In this document: positions 48,404 to 56,795 of the stretch, piece after piece
How the letters are laid out: each line of letters opens with the position of its first letter
Position numbering within the stretch: the first letter of the stretch is position 1
From: Methanomicrobiales archaeon
GTDB lineage: Archaea > Halobacteriota > Methanomicrobia > Methanomicrobiales > JACTUA01
Length of the DNA: 64,000 nucleotides
Reading direction: 5' to 3'
Assembly: GCA_030019205.1 (NCBI GenBank)
Contig: JASEFH010000001.1
Span: forward strand, 1-64,000
Notes under the pieces: generated by a model
What the model was told of the DNA's origin: nothing
Database searches by the model: none
The model's input: the letters and a program-made list of their open reading frames with translations, nothing else
Program-made: the position numbers and the translations under genes

Positions 48404-48473
48404 GGCAGCTCCGTACCAGTACATGTGTGCCATAAAGTATATGGGTGATTCGGAGGCGGGGTGCGAGAATCGA

Positions 48474-50060
48474 TCAGTTACCTGCATCCAGGAGCCGGGC
48501 CCGCTCCCGGCTATCGGCAGCCTCGGATGTTTTTCCGAGTTTCTGAAGGACATCTGCCCGGTACCTCCATACGATCCCGCGGTCGGGTTCGAGTGCCAGA
48601 ACCCGATCGAGGGACTGCAGGGCTTCCGGAAACCGCTCAAGCTGGATCAAGAGCAGGCTCTTCTGCATCCAGACCGCGGCGCTGGAAGGTGTACGGGAAA
48701 GCACCCTGTTAAAACAGGCTTCGGCTTCCTCCAGCCTTCCAACCTGGCGAAGGACGATGCCCCGGTTGGTCAAGGCGACCGGATGATCCGGGTCGATCTC
48801 CAGGACGCGATCGAAGCAGGAGAGCGCCTCCTCGTGCCTGCCGGTTCGTCGGTACTCCCTTCCCCGGGCGTTGAGATCCTCGACGAGGAGATAGACATCC
48901 ACGTCGCTCCGCCGAATCTCAACGCCCTCTTCTGCCTTCCGAGACGCCTCCCGCGGGCGGCTGTAGAAGCCCAGTTCCGATGTTTTCCATGCCGGCAAAC
49001 CGCGGGGGCGGTCTTCCGCCTTCGATCCCTGCCGCAGCGGAACTGCGGGGATCTCGGAGATCTGCGGCACGGAAGCTCGCCGCCCTCCCCTCGTTGCGGG
49101 GATCCCCTCTTCCGGGAGCATCTCCCCTTTCCCCGGGCGAGAGCGCGGGGGATTCGCGACAGCGTTATTTTCAGCGCAGGAGTAGACTCCTACGCCCTCC
49201 TCGCCGCAGCGGATCTCTATCTTTGCCATCGCCCGCGTGCGTGCGACGCTCGAACCCGCAGGAGGGGATCTCCCCCGCGGGCTTCGGGTTCGAGCGTCGT
49301 TCTCTACCACCGGCATCGTGGGAGCATCGACTCCATCCATGCAGTCCGTCGCCCCGCCACCCGATCCTCCCGCCTCGCGGACGAGGGATTCCAGAGCGGC
49401 GAGCCGTCCGATCACCTCGACGATCGGCGCTCCCAATTCCTTCAGCGTGCAGGCGACCCCGTCCCCACATTTTCCTGCGGTATCCACCCTCTCCAGGCTC
49501 TTCTCCAGTTTTCCCCTCGCGAGTGCAATACGGGAGGAGAGTTCTGAGAGCCGGGAATGCGCACAGCCCTGCCCGCTTTCGCATATGCCCGCCCGCAGAA
49601 GCAGAATCCTGGCCTCGAGGAGATATGCGCTGGCATCGGGCGGAAGGATGCCATGGCGCATGCACTCCCAGAGCGTGCGGTCGGGGGATAGCAGCAGGTC
49701 CGCTGCCTCCAGGACTCCCGCTCTCACTGCGGCAACGGCATCCTCAACAGGATCAGCGATCCTGATCTCTCGGGAGGCGTCCGCCTGCGGATCCCCCTCG
49801 ACGGGATCGTCTCTTCGGAGCCGGGCCGATCCTGTATCCTGCCCCTCCGCGACGGCATGCCTCTCCTGCGGTTCCGTCTTTCCACGGGCGGGCTCGATCC
49901 AGACGATCGGCACCGCTTCTCGCGGTCGCCCGGCTGGCCAGTCATGGCCAGCCGGTATCCTTTGGGGATGCACCGTGGAGGCACTTTCCGGAAGATCCGG
50001 GTTGCCCGGTAGATGCCCGCGGCGCAACAGCCCCCTCCATCTCCCGATCCTCTCGCTCAT
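48474..50060 (-). CDS. TPR-repeat protein
   Basis: A 528-residue protein with three tetratricopeptide repeats near the C-terminus (about residues 400-520): GREYRRTGRHEEALSCFDRV, GIVLRQVGRLEEAEACFNRV and LLLIQLERFPEALQSLDRV. The N-terminal 350 residues are Arg/Pro/Ser-rich with helical stretches (about 165-260) and look poorly conserved. The ATG at 50060 has GTTTTTAACC 30-40 bp upstream as its TATA box. It lies beside a PrsW-like protease on the same strand. TPRs suggest a scaffold role; the partner is unknown. Confidence 0.8.
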   Translation of the reverse strand: MSERIGRWRGLLRRGHLPGNPDLPESASTVHPQRIPAGHDWPAGRPREAVPIVWIEPARGKTEPQERHAVAEGQDTGSARLRRDDPVEGDPQADASREIRIADPVEDAVAAVRAGVLEAADLLLSPDRTLWECMRHGILPPDASAYLLEARILLLRAGICESGQGCAHSRLSELSSRIALARGKLEKSLERVDTAGKCGDGVACTLKELGAPIVEVIGRLAALESLVREAGGSGGGATDCMDGVDAPTMPVVENDARTRSPRGRSPPAGSSVARTRAMAKIEIRCGEEGVGVYSCAENNAVANPPRSRPGKGEMLPEEGIPATRGGRRASVPQISEIPAVPLRQGSKAEDRPRGLPAWKTSELGFYSRPREASRKAEEGVEIRRSDVDVYLLVEDLNARGREYRRTGRHEEALSCFDRVLEIDPDHPVALTNRGIVLRQVGRLEEAEACFNRVLSRTPSSAAVWMQKSLLLIQLERFPEALQSLDRVLALEPDRGIVWRYRADVLQKLGKTSEAADSRERARLLDAGN

Positions 50061-50202
50061 GCTCCGCCGATAGAATCGGACCTGCTGGGTTAAAAACCGG
50101 TATGATTCCCGTCTGCCGGCCCTCCCGCCGGGATGTTCTCCAGGAGGGTTCTGCAGGTCGGAAACGATCGACGGGATTTCCGGATGGAACAACAGAATGC
50201 CG

Positions 50203-50910
50203 CTATGGGTTCTCCTCCAATGCGGTGCGGATGTTGCGGTTCACCAGGAGCCACAGGATCGGCACCAGAAAGAATACGAGAGCGACAAGACCGATGAAGA
50301 GCTGGATGCTGGCCAGGAGATTGAAGACACTATGGAAGAACATTGCCAGGAGCAGGCCGCGCACGATCGCTCCCTCGGGATTCGGAGCCGCCCCGAATTT
50401 TGCCTGTCCGAGGGAAAAACCCCACATGCTGGATATGAGCGGATGTGCGGGGACGGATACGAGTGCGCGAAACGTGTATGTGGTCACTGCATCGACCGGC
50501 GAGGAGAGGAACGCGTAGAGGATGTACCATGCATTCTCGATGGCGGCAAAACCGAGCGCTGCTGCGGCGCCGTACAGGATGCCATCCATGGGTTCGCTGA
50601 ACTCCCTGTTCTCGTACACCGTGTTCCGGACGACGCAGAATTTGGCATACTCTTCGACGAGGGGCGCTATCGCGACGGCAAGCAGGAATGCGCCGATCGC
50701 CGATGTGAAGAGAATTCCGGCCACCCCTGCCAGGATGCCTTCGATGATGGCGACGGGAAACGCGATCAGGATCCCGTAGAGGAAAATCCTCGCCACCATC
50801 GCCCGCGGCTCCGGTTCGATTCTGTCCCGGGAATAGAAGTACCACAGCCAGAAGACGCCGGGTGCAAAGCCGATGGCAAATACGGTGAGCGTAATATGCA
50901 TTTTCGCCAC
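50203..50910 (-). CDS. PrsW-family intramembrane metalloprotease
   Basis: A 235-residue membrane protein of the PrsW family (glutamic/metallo-type intramembrane proteases related to CAAX proteases). In bacteria a member cleaves an anti-sigma factor. The key motifs are IAPLVEEYAKFCVVR (the paired Glu), YGAAAALGFAAIENAWYIL (second Glu) and, near the end, AMFFHSVFNLL (His). About seven membrane segments are present. Archaea lack sigma factors, so the substrate must differ. It starts MAKMHITLTVFAIGFAPG. Confidence 0.85.
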   Translation of the reverse strand: MAKMHITLTVFAIGFAPGVFWLWYFYSRDRIEPEPRAMVARIFLYGILIAFPVAIIEGILAGVAGILFTSAIGAFLLAVAIAPLVEEYAKFCVVRNTVYENREFSEPMDGILYGAAAALGFAAIENAWYILYAFLSSPVDAVTTYTFRALVSVPAHPLISSMWGFSLGQAKFGAAPNPEGAIVRGLLLAMFFHSVFNLLASIQLFIGLVALVFFLVPILWLLVNRNIRTALEENP

Positions 50911-51460
50911 CGATCACACCCTGCGCATTGAAAAATGTTCCCGGTGGTCCGATCAAAGACGACCGTTCCCCGGTACCGGGAATGGGTGAACTCCGAGATA
51001 AGCCCCCCGGCGGGCAGGGGGCGAGGTCGGCCCCGTCGGGGCAGTCCGAACCATCGCGGGTTGAACCCCTTCTCCCGGCGGTCAGAGCGGGCTTCCACAG
51101 AAATCGGAGGCTGGCAGTCTGCACGATCCCGTTCGGATGCGCAACGGGGACCCCAGGTCCCCGATTTGGCGTTTCAGTCTCCCCGGCCTTCCGGGACCCG
51201 GTGAGGGGGACATGGAGGGGCGACTGCCCTTCCCTCCCTACCCCGCGTGCGGCACATTCGAATACCGGGAGGCGGCAGACAGGAGGATTGCGAACACCTG
51301 CGAAGGCGGGGTATCCCCCGGAATCCGTGCAATGCACTGTGCAGGGGTCATCGGGACGCACGGAGAGAATGCAGCTGCGATGGCATCGGCCTCCCTACCT
51401 GCTTCCGCCCTGAACGCCGGCATGGGAGTGGCGGATGGATGGGAGCGAGCTGGACCGGGC
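50911..51460. other. intergenic stretch, no gene seen
   Basis: About 550 bp, very G+C-rich, with short hairpin-forming runs such as GGCCCCGTCGGGGC near 51032. No protein family or RNA gene is visible. Confidence 0.45.
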
Positions 51461-51703
51461 CTAATCGTGGGGGACTCCTGCCGGAGTAATGGAGCGGCGG
51501 CGGGAGAGCGAATCGACCAGTCTGCGCACGTCTCCGTACCGCCTCCGGATACCGCAGATTCGAGTCAGGGCGGCATCCAACTGAACGAAGTCCTGCCGTT
51601 CCAGTGCTGCAACGGCCATATCTGTGAGCTGCAGGAGCGTGTATAGGTCGGCGGCAGAGAGGTAGGATCCTGGCAGGGGATACGGGGCTGCAACCGATGT
51701 CAT
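51461..51703 (-). CDS. small hypothetical protein
   Basis: An 80-residue protein that I do not recognise. The central part looks helical (SAADLYTLLQLTDMAVAALE), and a basic C-terminal segment follows (ICGIRRRYGDVRRLVDSLSRRR). A good promoter supports it: TTTATATTTG lies 33-42 bp before the ATG. Between box and ATG there are two TGTACG hexamers, 13 bp apart from start to start, which could be an operator. The composition agrees with a small soluble regulator, but no motif proves it. Confidence 0.6.
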   Translation of the reverse strand: MTSVAAPYPLPGSYLSAADLYTLLQLTDMAVAALERQDFVQLDAALTRICGIRRRYGDVRRLVDSLSRRRSITPAGVPHD

Positions 51704-51714
51704 GTATCGATCTT

Positions 51715-51746
51715 ACCGTACATAAAAACGTACAAATATAAATCCT
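51715..51746 (-). promoter_or_regulatory. TATA box with a TGTACG direct repeat
   Basis: TTTATATTTG, then two TGTACG copies separated by TTTTTA-like sequence, upstream of the 80-residue gene. This is consistent with a regulated leaderless promoter. Confidence 0.4.
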
Positions 51747-52597
51747 TGCTGCAGCCATGCTGATTCTGGAAGTCTCCGCGTGAATATGCCTGGTTGGTGC
51801 AGCACCTCGCAGGTCTGCCTGCCGTTGTCCTCAAAACGTAGTTTAAAAGGCCTCCAGTCTAGTACGCTGGCACCCGTTTATCGATGCACGGGCCCATGCG
51901 GAAGGTTGAGGATCGGTGTTCATCGCATACCTCGCTTTCCAACCCGTCCCGGGTATGCCGTCCCTGGGGTTCCAGGAAACGGGTGCTGCATCGGAATGCT
52001 GATGGCTGCACCGGGGTTCAGCCGGCTAGGAACCTCTGGTTCCCCAACGAAGGAGAGACCGTGGCTCAGCTGCGAGGGGACCTTCGGTTCCACGGAGAAA
52101 CGCTCTACGGCGCAGCATGTATCCGTCCTGCGGGTCGCGTCCCGGGGGAGAGGAATCCTGCGCTAGATGCGTCCCGGGCAGACAGCCTCTCCTCCGGGAT
52201 CGCATGCTGAAGGGGGGCCGCTAGCGGATGGGGCCGGCCAGCCCGGTAAATTTTCCGCCCTTGAGAGGATCACGATAGATCTTGGGGTTCAGGTGTTCGG
52301 GAACAAGGGCAGGCAGCGGCTCACGCGGATGCGGGGACCCGAAGGGATAGCGCACTGCCGGCAGGTGGGAACTGTCCGGTCGAGAGCCTTCAGCGGATAG
52401 CGTCTCGGACGTGCCATTGGCATCGCCACGGAGGCATCGGAAGGGGGAACTGCGGATGTCGATGTGATTGCGGGAGGAGGACAGGGGGTTCTCCGCCGAC
52501 CCGATTTTCGAGAGGGTCGACCGTCTCCCGTCCGGTGACGAACGATAGGAGGGATCCTGCCGGAGTCTGCCAGGGAAGGGTCTGTTCGGCAGAGCAT
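51747..52597. other. intergenic stretch, no gene seen
   Basis: About 850 bp. GGAACC-TCT-GGTTCC forms a short hairpin near 52030. Frames are not protein-like on either strand. Confidence 0.45.
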
Positions 52598-53047
52598 TCA
52601 GCGGGTACACATGGCAAACGTGCTCCCGAACTGCAGGACATGTCCCCGCATCGCATGGAGGAGATCGTGTTTGTTCGAGCCGGGCGCCACATCCAACATC
52701 GTGTCCAGCCCGTAGACTTTGAAGTAATACCGGTGTGTCTCTCCGGGAGGCGGGCAGGGTCCCGTATACCCGACGTTGCCGTAGTCGTTCACCCCCTGAA
52801 TCGCGCGGATGGGTGACTCGACGATAGGTTCGTGGGGTATGCCGGCGGGTATCAGGAAAGTTGCAGGAATGTTCCAGATTGCCCAGGGGCAGAAGGAGCA
52901 GCCTCTCTCATATGGGTTTACCGCCACGATTGCTATCGAGGGCGCATTCAGCCCTTTCAGCCGGATCTGAGGGGACAGGTTCCCTCCCTCGCAGGTATGT
53001 TCTGCGGGGAAAATGCTGAACCCCAGCCGGACGGTGATCGCCTCCAT
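52598..53047 (-). CDS. YbhB/YbcL-family PEBP-like protein
   Basis: A 149-residue phosphatidylethanolamine-binding-protein homologue (bacterial/archaeal YbhB type). Family features: FPAEHTCEGGNLSPQIRL at the start, then the ligand-site segments SIAIVAVNP and CPWAIWNIPA, then NDYGNVGYTGPCPPPGETHR and HRYYFKVYGLD. The extra cysteines (CSFCPW) replace the more usual DPDAP-like sequence around the pocket. A GAGGGGG ribosome site precedes the ATG at 53047. The ligand and role are unknown; archaeal members have no signal peptide, and none is seen here. Confidence 0.85.
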   Translation of the reverse strand: MEAITVRLGFSIFPAEHTCEGGNLSPQIRLKGLNAPSIAIVAVNPYERGCSFCPWAIWNIPATFLIPAGIPHEPIVESPIRAIQGVNDYGNVGYTGPCPPPGETHRYYFKVYGLDTMLDVAPGSNKHDLLHAMRGHVLQFGSTFAMCTR

Positions 53048-53167
53048 ATCCCCCTCTCGCTCTCCCATCCCATAAAGACTGCCGGGGCGGCAGGAACGGG
53101 AAAGCCCCACCCCCCACATACGAATACATCCGTGCGGGTGCAATCCGGCCAGGGTATCTCCCTCCGG

Positions 53168-53878
53168 CTAGGCAGCCTCCGCTCCTGCGTGACCGATCGC
53201 CCTCGCCTGTCGGAGATACTGCATCACCTCGCCTTCGGTGAGATCGTGCCAGTGTTCGTAGGCTTCTGCAACCGCAAAGAAGGGGCCGCTCCGGATATTC
53301 GGGCACACCACCACGTCGACCTTCTCCGCGACCTCCGATACGGTGGCAGGCGGGCCCGTTGGAACGGCGGCGATGATGCGTGCCGGTGAGAGACTGCGTA
53401 TCGATTCGATGGCCGCGACCATAGTATATCCGGCAGCGAGACCGTCGTCGGTGATGACGGCATCCCTCCCCTCCACGTTCAGGACGGGTCTCCCTCCGCT
53501 GAACGCTCTGACTCTATCCTGCACGTTCGCCCGCGTTGCTTCCACCTCCCGGCGGATATCCCGTTCGTTCAGGCGGAGCTGGTTGGCCAGATCCTCGTCG
53601 ATGATCACCCTGCCGTCCCACGCCACGGCACCAAAACCCGACTCCGGGTTCCAGGGTACATGCACTTTGCGGACGACGGCCACATTCAGCGGGCAGTTCA
53701 GGGTCCGTGCCACCTCCAGACCGATTGGCACACCCCCCGACGGTATGGCACAGACTACCGGATTCAGGATCTCGGGGATCTCCCTTACCATCGCTGCCAG
53801 TCTTCTCCCCGCGTCAGCTCGATCGACGAAGACATGCACTCTATTGCGCAGATCCGGATCTTCGACTATTCTTCCCAT
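53168..53878 (-). CDS. phosphoribosyltransferase-fold protein
   Basis: A 236-residue type I phosphoribosyltransferase. The PRPP-binding segment is DAVITDDGLAAGYTMVAAI. The N-terminal part shows VCAIPSGGVPIGLEVARTL and VRKVHVPWNPESGFGAVAW, as in the group often found alone or fused to hydrolases. Catalytic identity cannot be set, since members range from PRTases to regulators. The ATG at 53878 has GAGG about 10 nt upstream. It is divergent from RNase HI, sharing an A+T-rich region near 53951-53965. Confidence 0.82.
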   Translation of the reverse strand: MGRIVEDPDLRNRVHVFVDRADAGRRLAAMVREIPEILNPVVCAIPSGGVPIGLEVARTLNCPLNVAVVRKVHVPWNPESGFGAVAWDGRVIIDEDLANQLRLNERDIRREVEATRANVQDRVRAFSGGRPVLNVEGRDAVITDDGLAAGYTMVAAIESIRSLSPARIIAAVPTGPPATVSEVAEKVDVVVCPNIRSGPFFAVAEAYEHWHDLTEGEVMQYLRQARAIGHAGAEAA

Positions 53879-53950
53879 GGCTGGTTTCCTCACTCCGCCG
53901 GTACAGCGCACTCCTGCGCCAGCCGACGGCAAGGGGTGAACGACGCAGGA

Positions 53951-54024
53951 GTTTATGTATATTTGCAGCTCATATTGACAGGATGGTTCGGCGTCCCCTG
54001 CCCGCCTTCAGGGCGCGGGGCGCC
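53951..54024 (+). promoter_or_regulatory. promoter and hairpin leader of RNase HI
   Basis: GTTTATGTATAT (53951-53962) is a TATA box pointing to a start near 53980. A G/C hairpin follows at 53990-54024 (GGCG, CCCC and GCCC pair with GGGC, GGGG and CGCC). If the start is near 53980, the hairpin is the first part of the mRNA leader. Confidence 0.4.
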
Positions 54025-54084
54025 GACAATCCGGCAATAGCCGAAGGGTACGGTTACCGGTTCTCAGCCGTGGCGGTGGATGCG

Positions 54085-54531
54085 ATGCGCGCCGAGGAGG
54101 AGGTGTGGATATATGCCGACGGGGCGTCCAGGGGCAATCCGGGGCCGGCCTGCTTCGCGTTCGTTCTGGTGCAGGGAGGAGCGATCCTGTTCGAAGGGCA
54201 CGGATATGCCGGTGTAACGACGAACAACGTGGCGGAGTACCGGGCGATCATCCATGGGCTCATGGAGGCGGCGCGGCAGGGTGGTGCGCGCATCGTGGTA
54301 TGCTCGGACAGCGAGCTCGTGATCCGCCAGATCACGGGGGAGTACCGCATACGAAAGGACCACCTGGCTGACCTGTGTGCACAGGTTCATTCGCTCTCCC
54401 GCCGCTTCGAACAGGTGCGCTTCCAGCACGCACCGCGGACAGAGCGCTACATCCAGCGCGCGGATGCGCTCTGCAACCGGTGCCTGGACGAGCACAGAGA
54501 GAGGCGACGGAGCGGGGTGAGCACTGCTTGA
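54085..54531 (+). CDS. rnhA: ribonuclease HI
   Basis: A 148-residue RNase HI that removes RNA from RNA-DNA hybrids. The metal-binding acidic residues are visible in IYADGASRGNPGPA, NNVAEYRAIIHGL and VCSDSELVIRQI. The pattern matches archaeal/Bacillus-type stand-alone enzymes. I chose the ATG at 54085, just before the first strand, with GGCGGTGGA upstream. An in-frame ATG at 53983 would add 34 residues that look non-conserved and overlap a hairpin. The stop overlaps the next gene's start (TTGA). Confidence 0.9.
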   Translation: MRAEEEVWIYADGASRGNPGPACFAFVLVQGGAILFEGHGYAGVTTNNVAEYRAIIHGLMEAARQGGARIVVCSDSELVIRQITGEYRIRKDHLADLCAQVHSLSRRFEQVRFQHAPRTERYIQRADALCNRCLDEHRERRRSGVSTA

Positions 54532-54962
54532 TCCTGAAGCCGATAGGGGTGGTGCATTCTCTCTACCGAACCCGCACGGATGCGCCGCGTCAGGGGCGGT
54601 TTGGCGATGCGGTCTCCGAGCTGGAGATCTATCCCGAGTACACCGAGGGTCTCCACCTCCTGGAGAGAAACCGGTACCTGATCGTTCTTACCTGGTTTCA
54701 TCTCGCCGAGCGGCACACGCTGCGCGTCCTGCCCCCGCACCGGCAGGAAGAGCACGGGGTCTTTGCAACCCGATCCCCCGACCGACCGAATCCCATAGGG
54801 ATCTCATTAGTGAAACTGCTGGGCATAGAGAAAAACCGAATCTTCGTGCAGTGGCTGGATGCGATCGACGGCACTCCTCTCCTCGATATCAAGCCGTTCT
54901 CTCGCGATCTGGATTGCGTGAACCAGGAGGAGAACGTCACGCAAAGAGGTACGTCTCGCTGA
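54528..54962 (+). CDS. trmO: tRNA (N6-threonylcarbamoyladenosine-37) methyltransferase
   Basis: A 144-residue TrmO/TsaA-like (UPF0066) methyltransferase with a beta-barrel fold, which N6-methylates t6A37 in tRNA-Thr using SAM. Conserved segments: GRFGDAVSELEIYPEYTEGL, YLIVLTWFHLAER, and the signature HGVFATRSPDRPNPIGIS. The TTG start overlaps the RNase HI stop, and GGGGTGA lies 9-15 nt upstream. Its position behind rnhA points to a two-gene transcript. Confidence 0.9.
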   Translation: MILKPIGVVHSLYRTRTDAPRQGRFGDAVSELEIYPEYTEGLHLLERNRYLIVLTWFHLAERHTLRVLPPHRQEEHGVFATRSPDRPNPIGISLVKLLGIEKNRIFVQWLDAIDGTPLLDIKPFSRDLDCVNQEENVTQRGTSR

Positions 54963-55177
54963 AGAGCGGAACGCGGTGCGATTCTCTCCCATACCGCTGC
55001 GACACCATCGTTCACGGACCGAGGCATCCGAAGTCGATGCCGCATGCCGGCATTGAATATTCATCCGTTTCGAACGTATCCGCCTCGATCCGGCAACCTG
55101 GTTGGATTCCAGGCATCGAGGCATGCACCAAAGCATTATTACAGGGTTCCGGCTCTTTCTGATCCCATCAGGGAGGG

Positions 55178-55486
55178 ATGTCTGTGGTGATTGTATGCCT
55201 GACCGCACGCAACATGGCCTTTGACACGGATAGCATAACGGTTCCCGCCGCTGCCGAGGTGACCGTTCAGTTCCGGAACCTGGACGACGGAATCTCCCAT
55301 AATCTCTCCGTCTACCGCTCGCCCGATCGGGTGGACACGATCTTCAGGGGAGAGCCCATCTCCGGTCCGGGGATCGCCAGCTATACGTTCACGGCACCCC
55401 GGGAGCCGGGCACGTACTACTTTCAATGCGATATGTACCCCGACCTCATGTACGGAGAGTTCATCGTCGAGGAGGAGGGCGTTTAA
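55178..55486 (+). CDS. small cupredoxin-like protein
   Basis: A 102-residue single cupredoxin domain without a signal peptide (it begins MSVVIVCLTARNMAF). Copper-site positions: the first His is in ISHNLSVY, the Cys in YFQCDMYPDLM, and the last Met in DLM. The second His, expected as CDxHPxxM, is Tyr. It may therefore bind copper weakly or not at all. It ends GEFIVEEE, very like the C-terminal domain of the next gene, which suggests duplication. AGGGAGGG abuts the ATG. Confidence 0.78.
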   Translation: MSVVIVCLTARNMAFDTDSITVPAAAEVTVQFRNLDDGISHNLSVYRSPDRVDTIFRGEPISGPGIASYTFTAPREPGTYYFQCDMYPDLMYGEFIVEEEGV

Positions 55487-55667
55487 GGAAAACGCCGTGA
55501 TGAGGCTGCCCGGAGAATTCTTTCCTTCACGACCGGGTGCCCGTTCCTGCGGTGCTCGGCATACTTCCGGGGTGCATCCGGGAGTCCCGACCGGATTCGC
55601 ATCGTGCATAACCCTTGCCGGTCTCTCCGAAAAGCATTTAAACGAGATGGTGATCTCTGCCGGGCGT

Positions 55668-56708
55668 ATGAAGAGACATTATCGTACCCTGGCATCCCTG
55701 GCGGTAGTGATCGTCTTCGCCCTGCTCGCAGTAGCGGGGGCTCAAGAGGGGCTGGGGAATGTGACCCCCAACGAGACGGCCGCAGGGATGAACCTCACCG
55801 ACGGGAATGTGACTCTGGAGAGGAACATCGCAGAGATCGTCAACGCCACCGAGGATCTCTCCACACTGAACACAGCCCTGGAGGCGACCACTCTCAACCA
55901 GACGCTCCAGGAGCCGGGTCCCTTCACGGTCTTCGCCCCGACAAATGCCGCCTTCGACAGCCTGCCCCCGGGCGTTCTGGATGCGCTGCTCCAGAACGCG
56001 TCGCGGAATGCGACCGAGCAGCGGAACATGACGCAGCAGCAGAACGTTACCCAGAACCAGACCGGGAACCTCACCCAGCAGCAGAACATGACACAACAGC
56101 GGAACATGACACAACAGCAGAACATGACACAACAGCAGAACATGACCGGAAACCAGACCGGGAACCTAACCGATATCCTGCTCTACCATGTCGTGGCGGG
56201 GAACTACAGCGAGATGGAGCTGATGAATCTCACCACTCTGCAGACGCTCCAGGGGGAGAATCTCACGATCGGGACAGTAAACGGCAACCTCACGGTCAAC
56301 AACGCCACAGTCGAGAGTATTATCCCGGCCAGCAATGGGTTCGTCTATACCATCGATGCCGTTCTGATGCCGGGAGAGGCTAATGTGACCGCGAATGAGA
56401 CGGTCCCGTCTGAGCTGACGGCGAATGCGAGTCTGGTAATTACAAACGAGTCCGTGACCCCCGCGACGGTCACGGTTCCGGGCGGTGCGCAGGTGAGTCT
56501 CACCGTGGAGAACCAGGATCTCGACGACGAGCACAATATCATCGTCTACCGTGCCGACAACCGTGACGACATCCTGTTCCAGAGCACGATGATCCCTGCG
56601 GGGAATACGGAAGAGTTCACGTTCATTGCTCCCGGTGAGCCGGGAACGTACGCCTTCGAGGTGGGTCCCGGACCCGACACCATGACTGGCGAGTTCATCG
56701 TGGAATAG
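55668..56708 (+). CDS. secreted fasciclin-cupredoxin fusion protein
   Basis: A 346-residue exported protein. A signal peptide (MKRHYRTLASLAVVIVFAL) is followed by a FAS1 domain: IVNATEDLSTLNTALEATTL and FTVFAPTNAAFDSLPPGVLD, then after an insert, LLYHVVAGNY, FVYTIDAVLMP. Between the two FAS1 halves lies an Asn/Thr/Gln tandem repeat (56025-56171). The C-terminal ~85 residues are cupredoxin-like but lack the Cys (AFEVGPGPDTM). An A+T box (CATTTAAAC) lies 32-40 bp before the ATG. It probably sits on the cell surface as a glycoprotein for adhesion. Confidence 0.85.
   Translation: MKRHYRTLASLAVVIVFALLAVAGAQEGLGNVTPNETAAGMNLTDGNVTLERNIAEIVNATEDLSTLNTALEATTLNQTLQEPGPFTVFAPTNAAFDSLPPGVLDALLQNASRNATEQRNMTQQQNVTQNQTGNLTQQQNMTQQRNMTQQQNMTQQQNMTGNQTGNLTDILLYHVVAGNYSEMELMNLTTLQTLQGENLTIGTVNGNLTVNNATVESIIPASNGFVYTIDAVLMPGEANVTANETVPSELTANASLVITNESVTPATVTVPGGAQVSLTVENQDLDDEHNIIVYRADNRDDILFQSTMIPAGNTEEFTFIAPGEPGTYAFEVGPGPDTMTGEFIVE
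56025..56171 (+). repeat. tandem repeat encoding glycosylation sequons in a FAS1 domain
   Basis: Repeated AACATGACACAACAGCAG-like 18-mers encode NMTQQQ, four to six copies with variants (NVTQNQ, NMTQQR). They are flanked by two copies of AACCAGACCGGGAACCT. Nearly every unit holds an Asn-X-Thr sequon. Confidence 0.9.
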
Positions 56709-56762
56709 GATCGTCGACCGGCATAACCCAGAGCAGCGACTGCAGAGGAAATCGGGCGAACG

Positions 56763-56795
56763 GTCTTCGGGGGAGGGATTGCCTCCCCCGAAGAC
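56763..56795 (+). terminator. strong hairpin after the fasciclin gene
   Basis: GTCTTCGGGGGAGG, GATTG, CCTCCCCCGAAGAC: a perfect 14-bp stem with a 5-nt loop, 54 bp beyond the stop. It is a likely transcript end or RNA-stabilising element. Confidence 0.55.
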
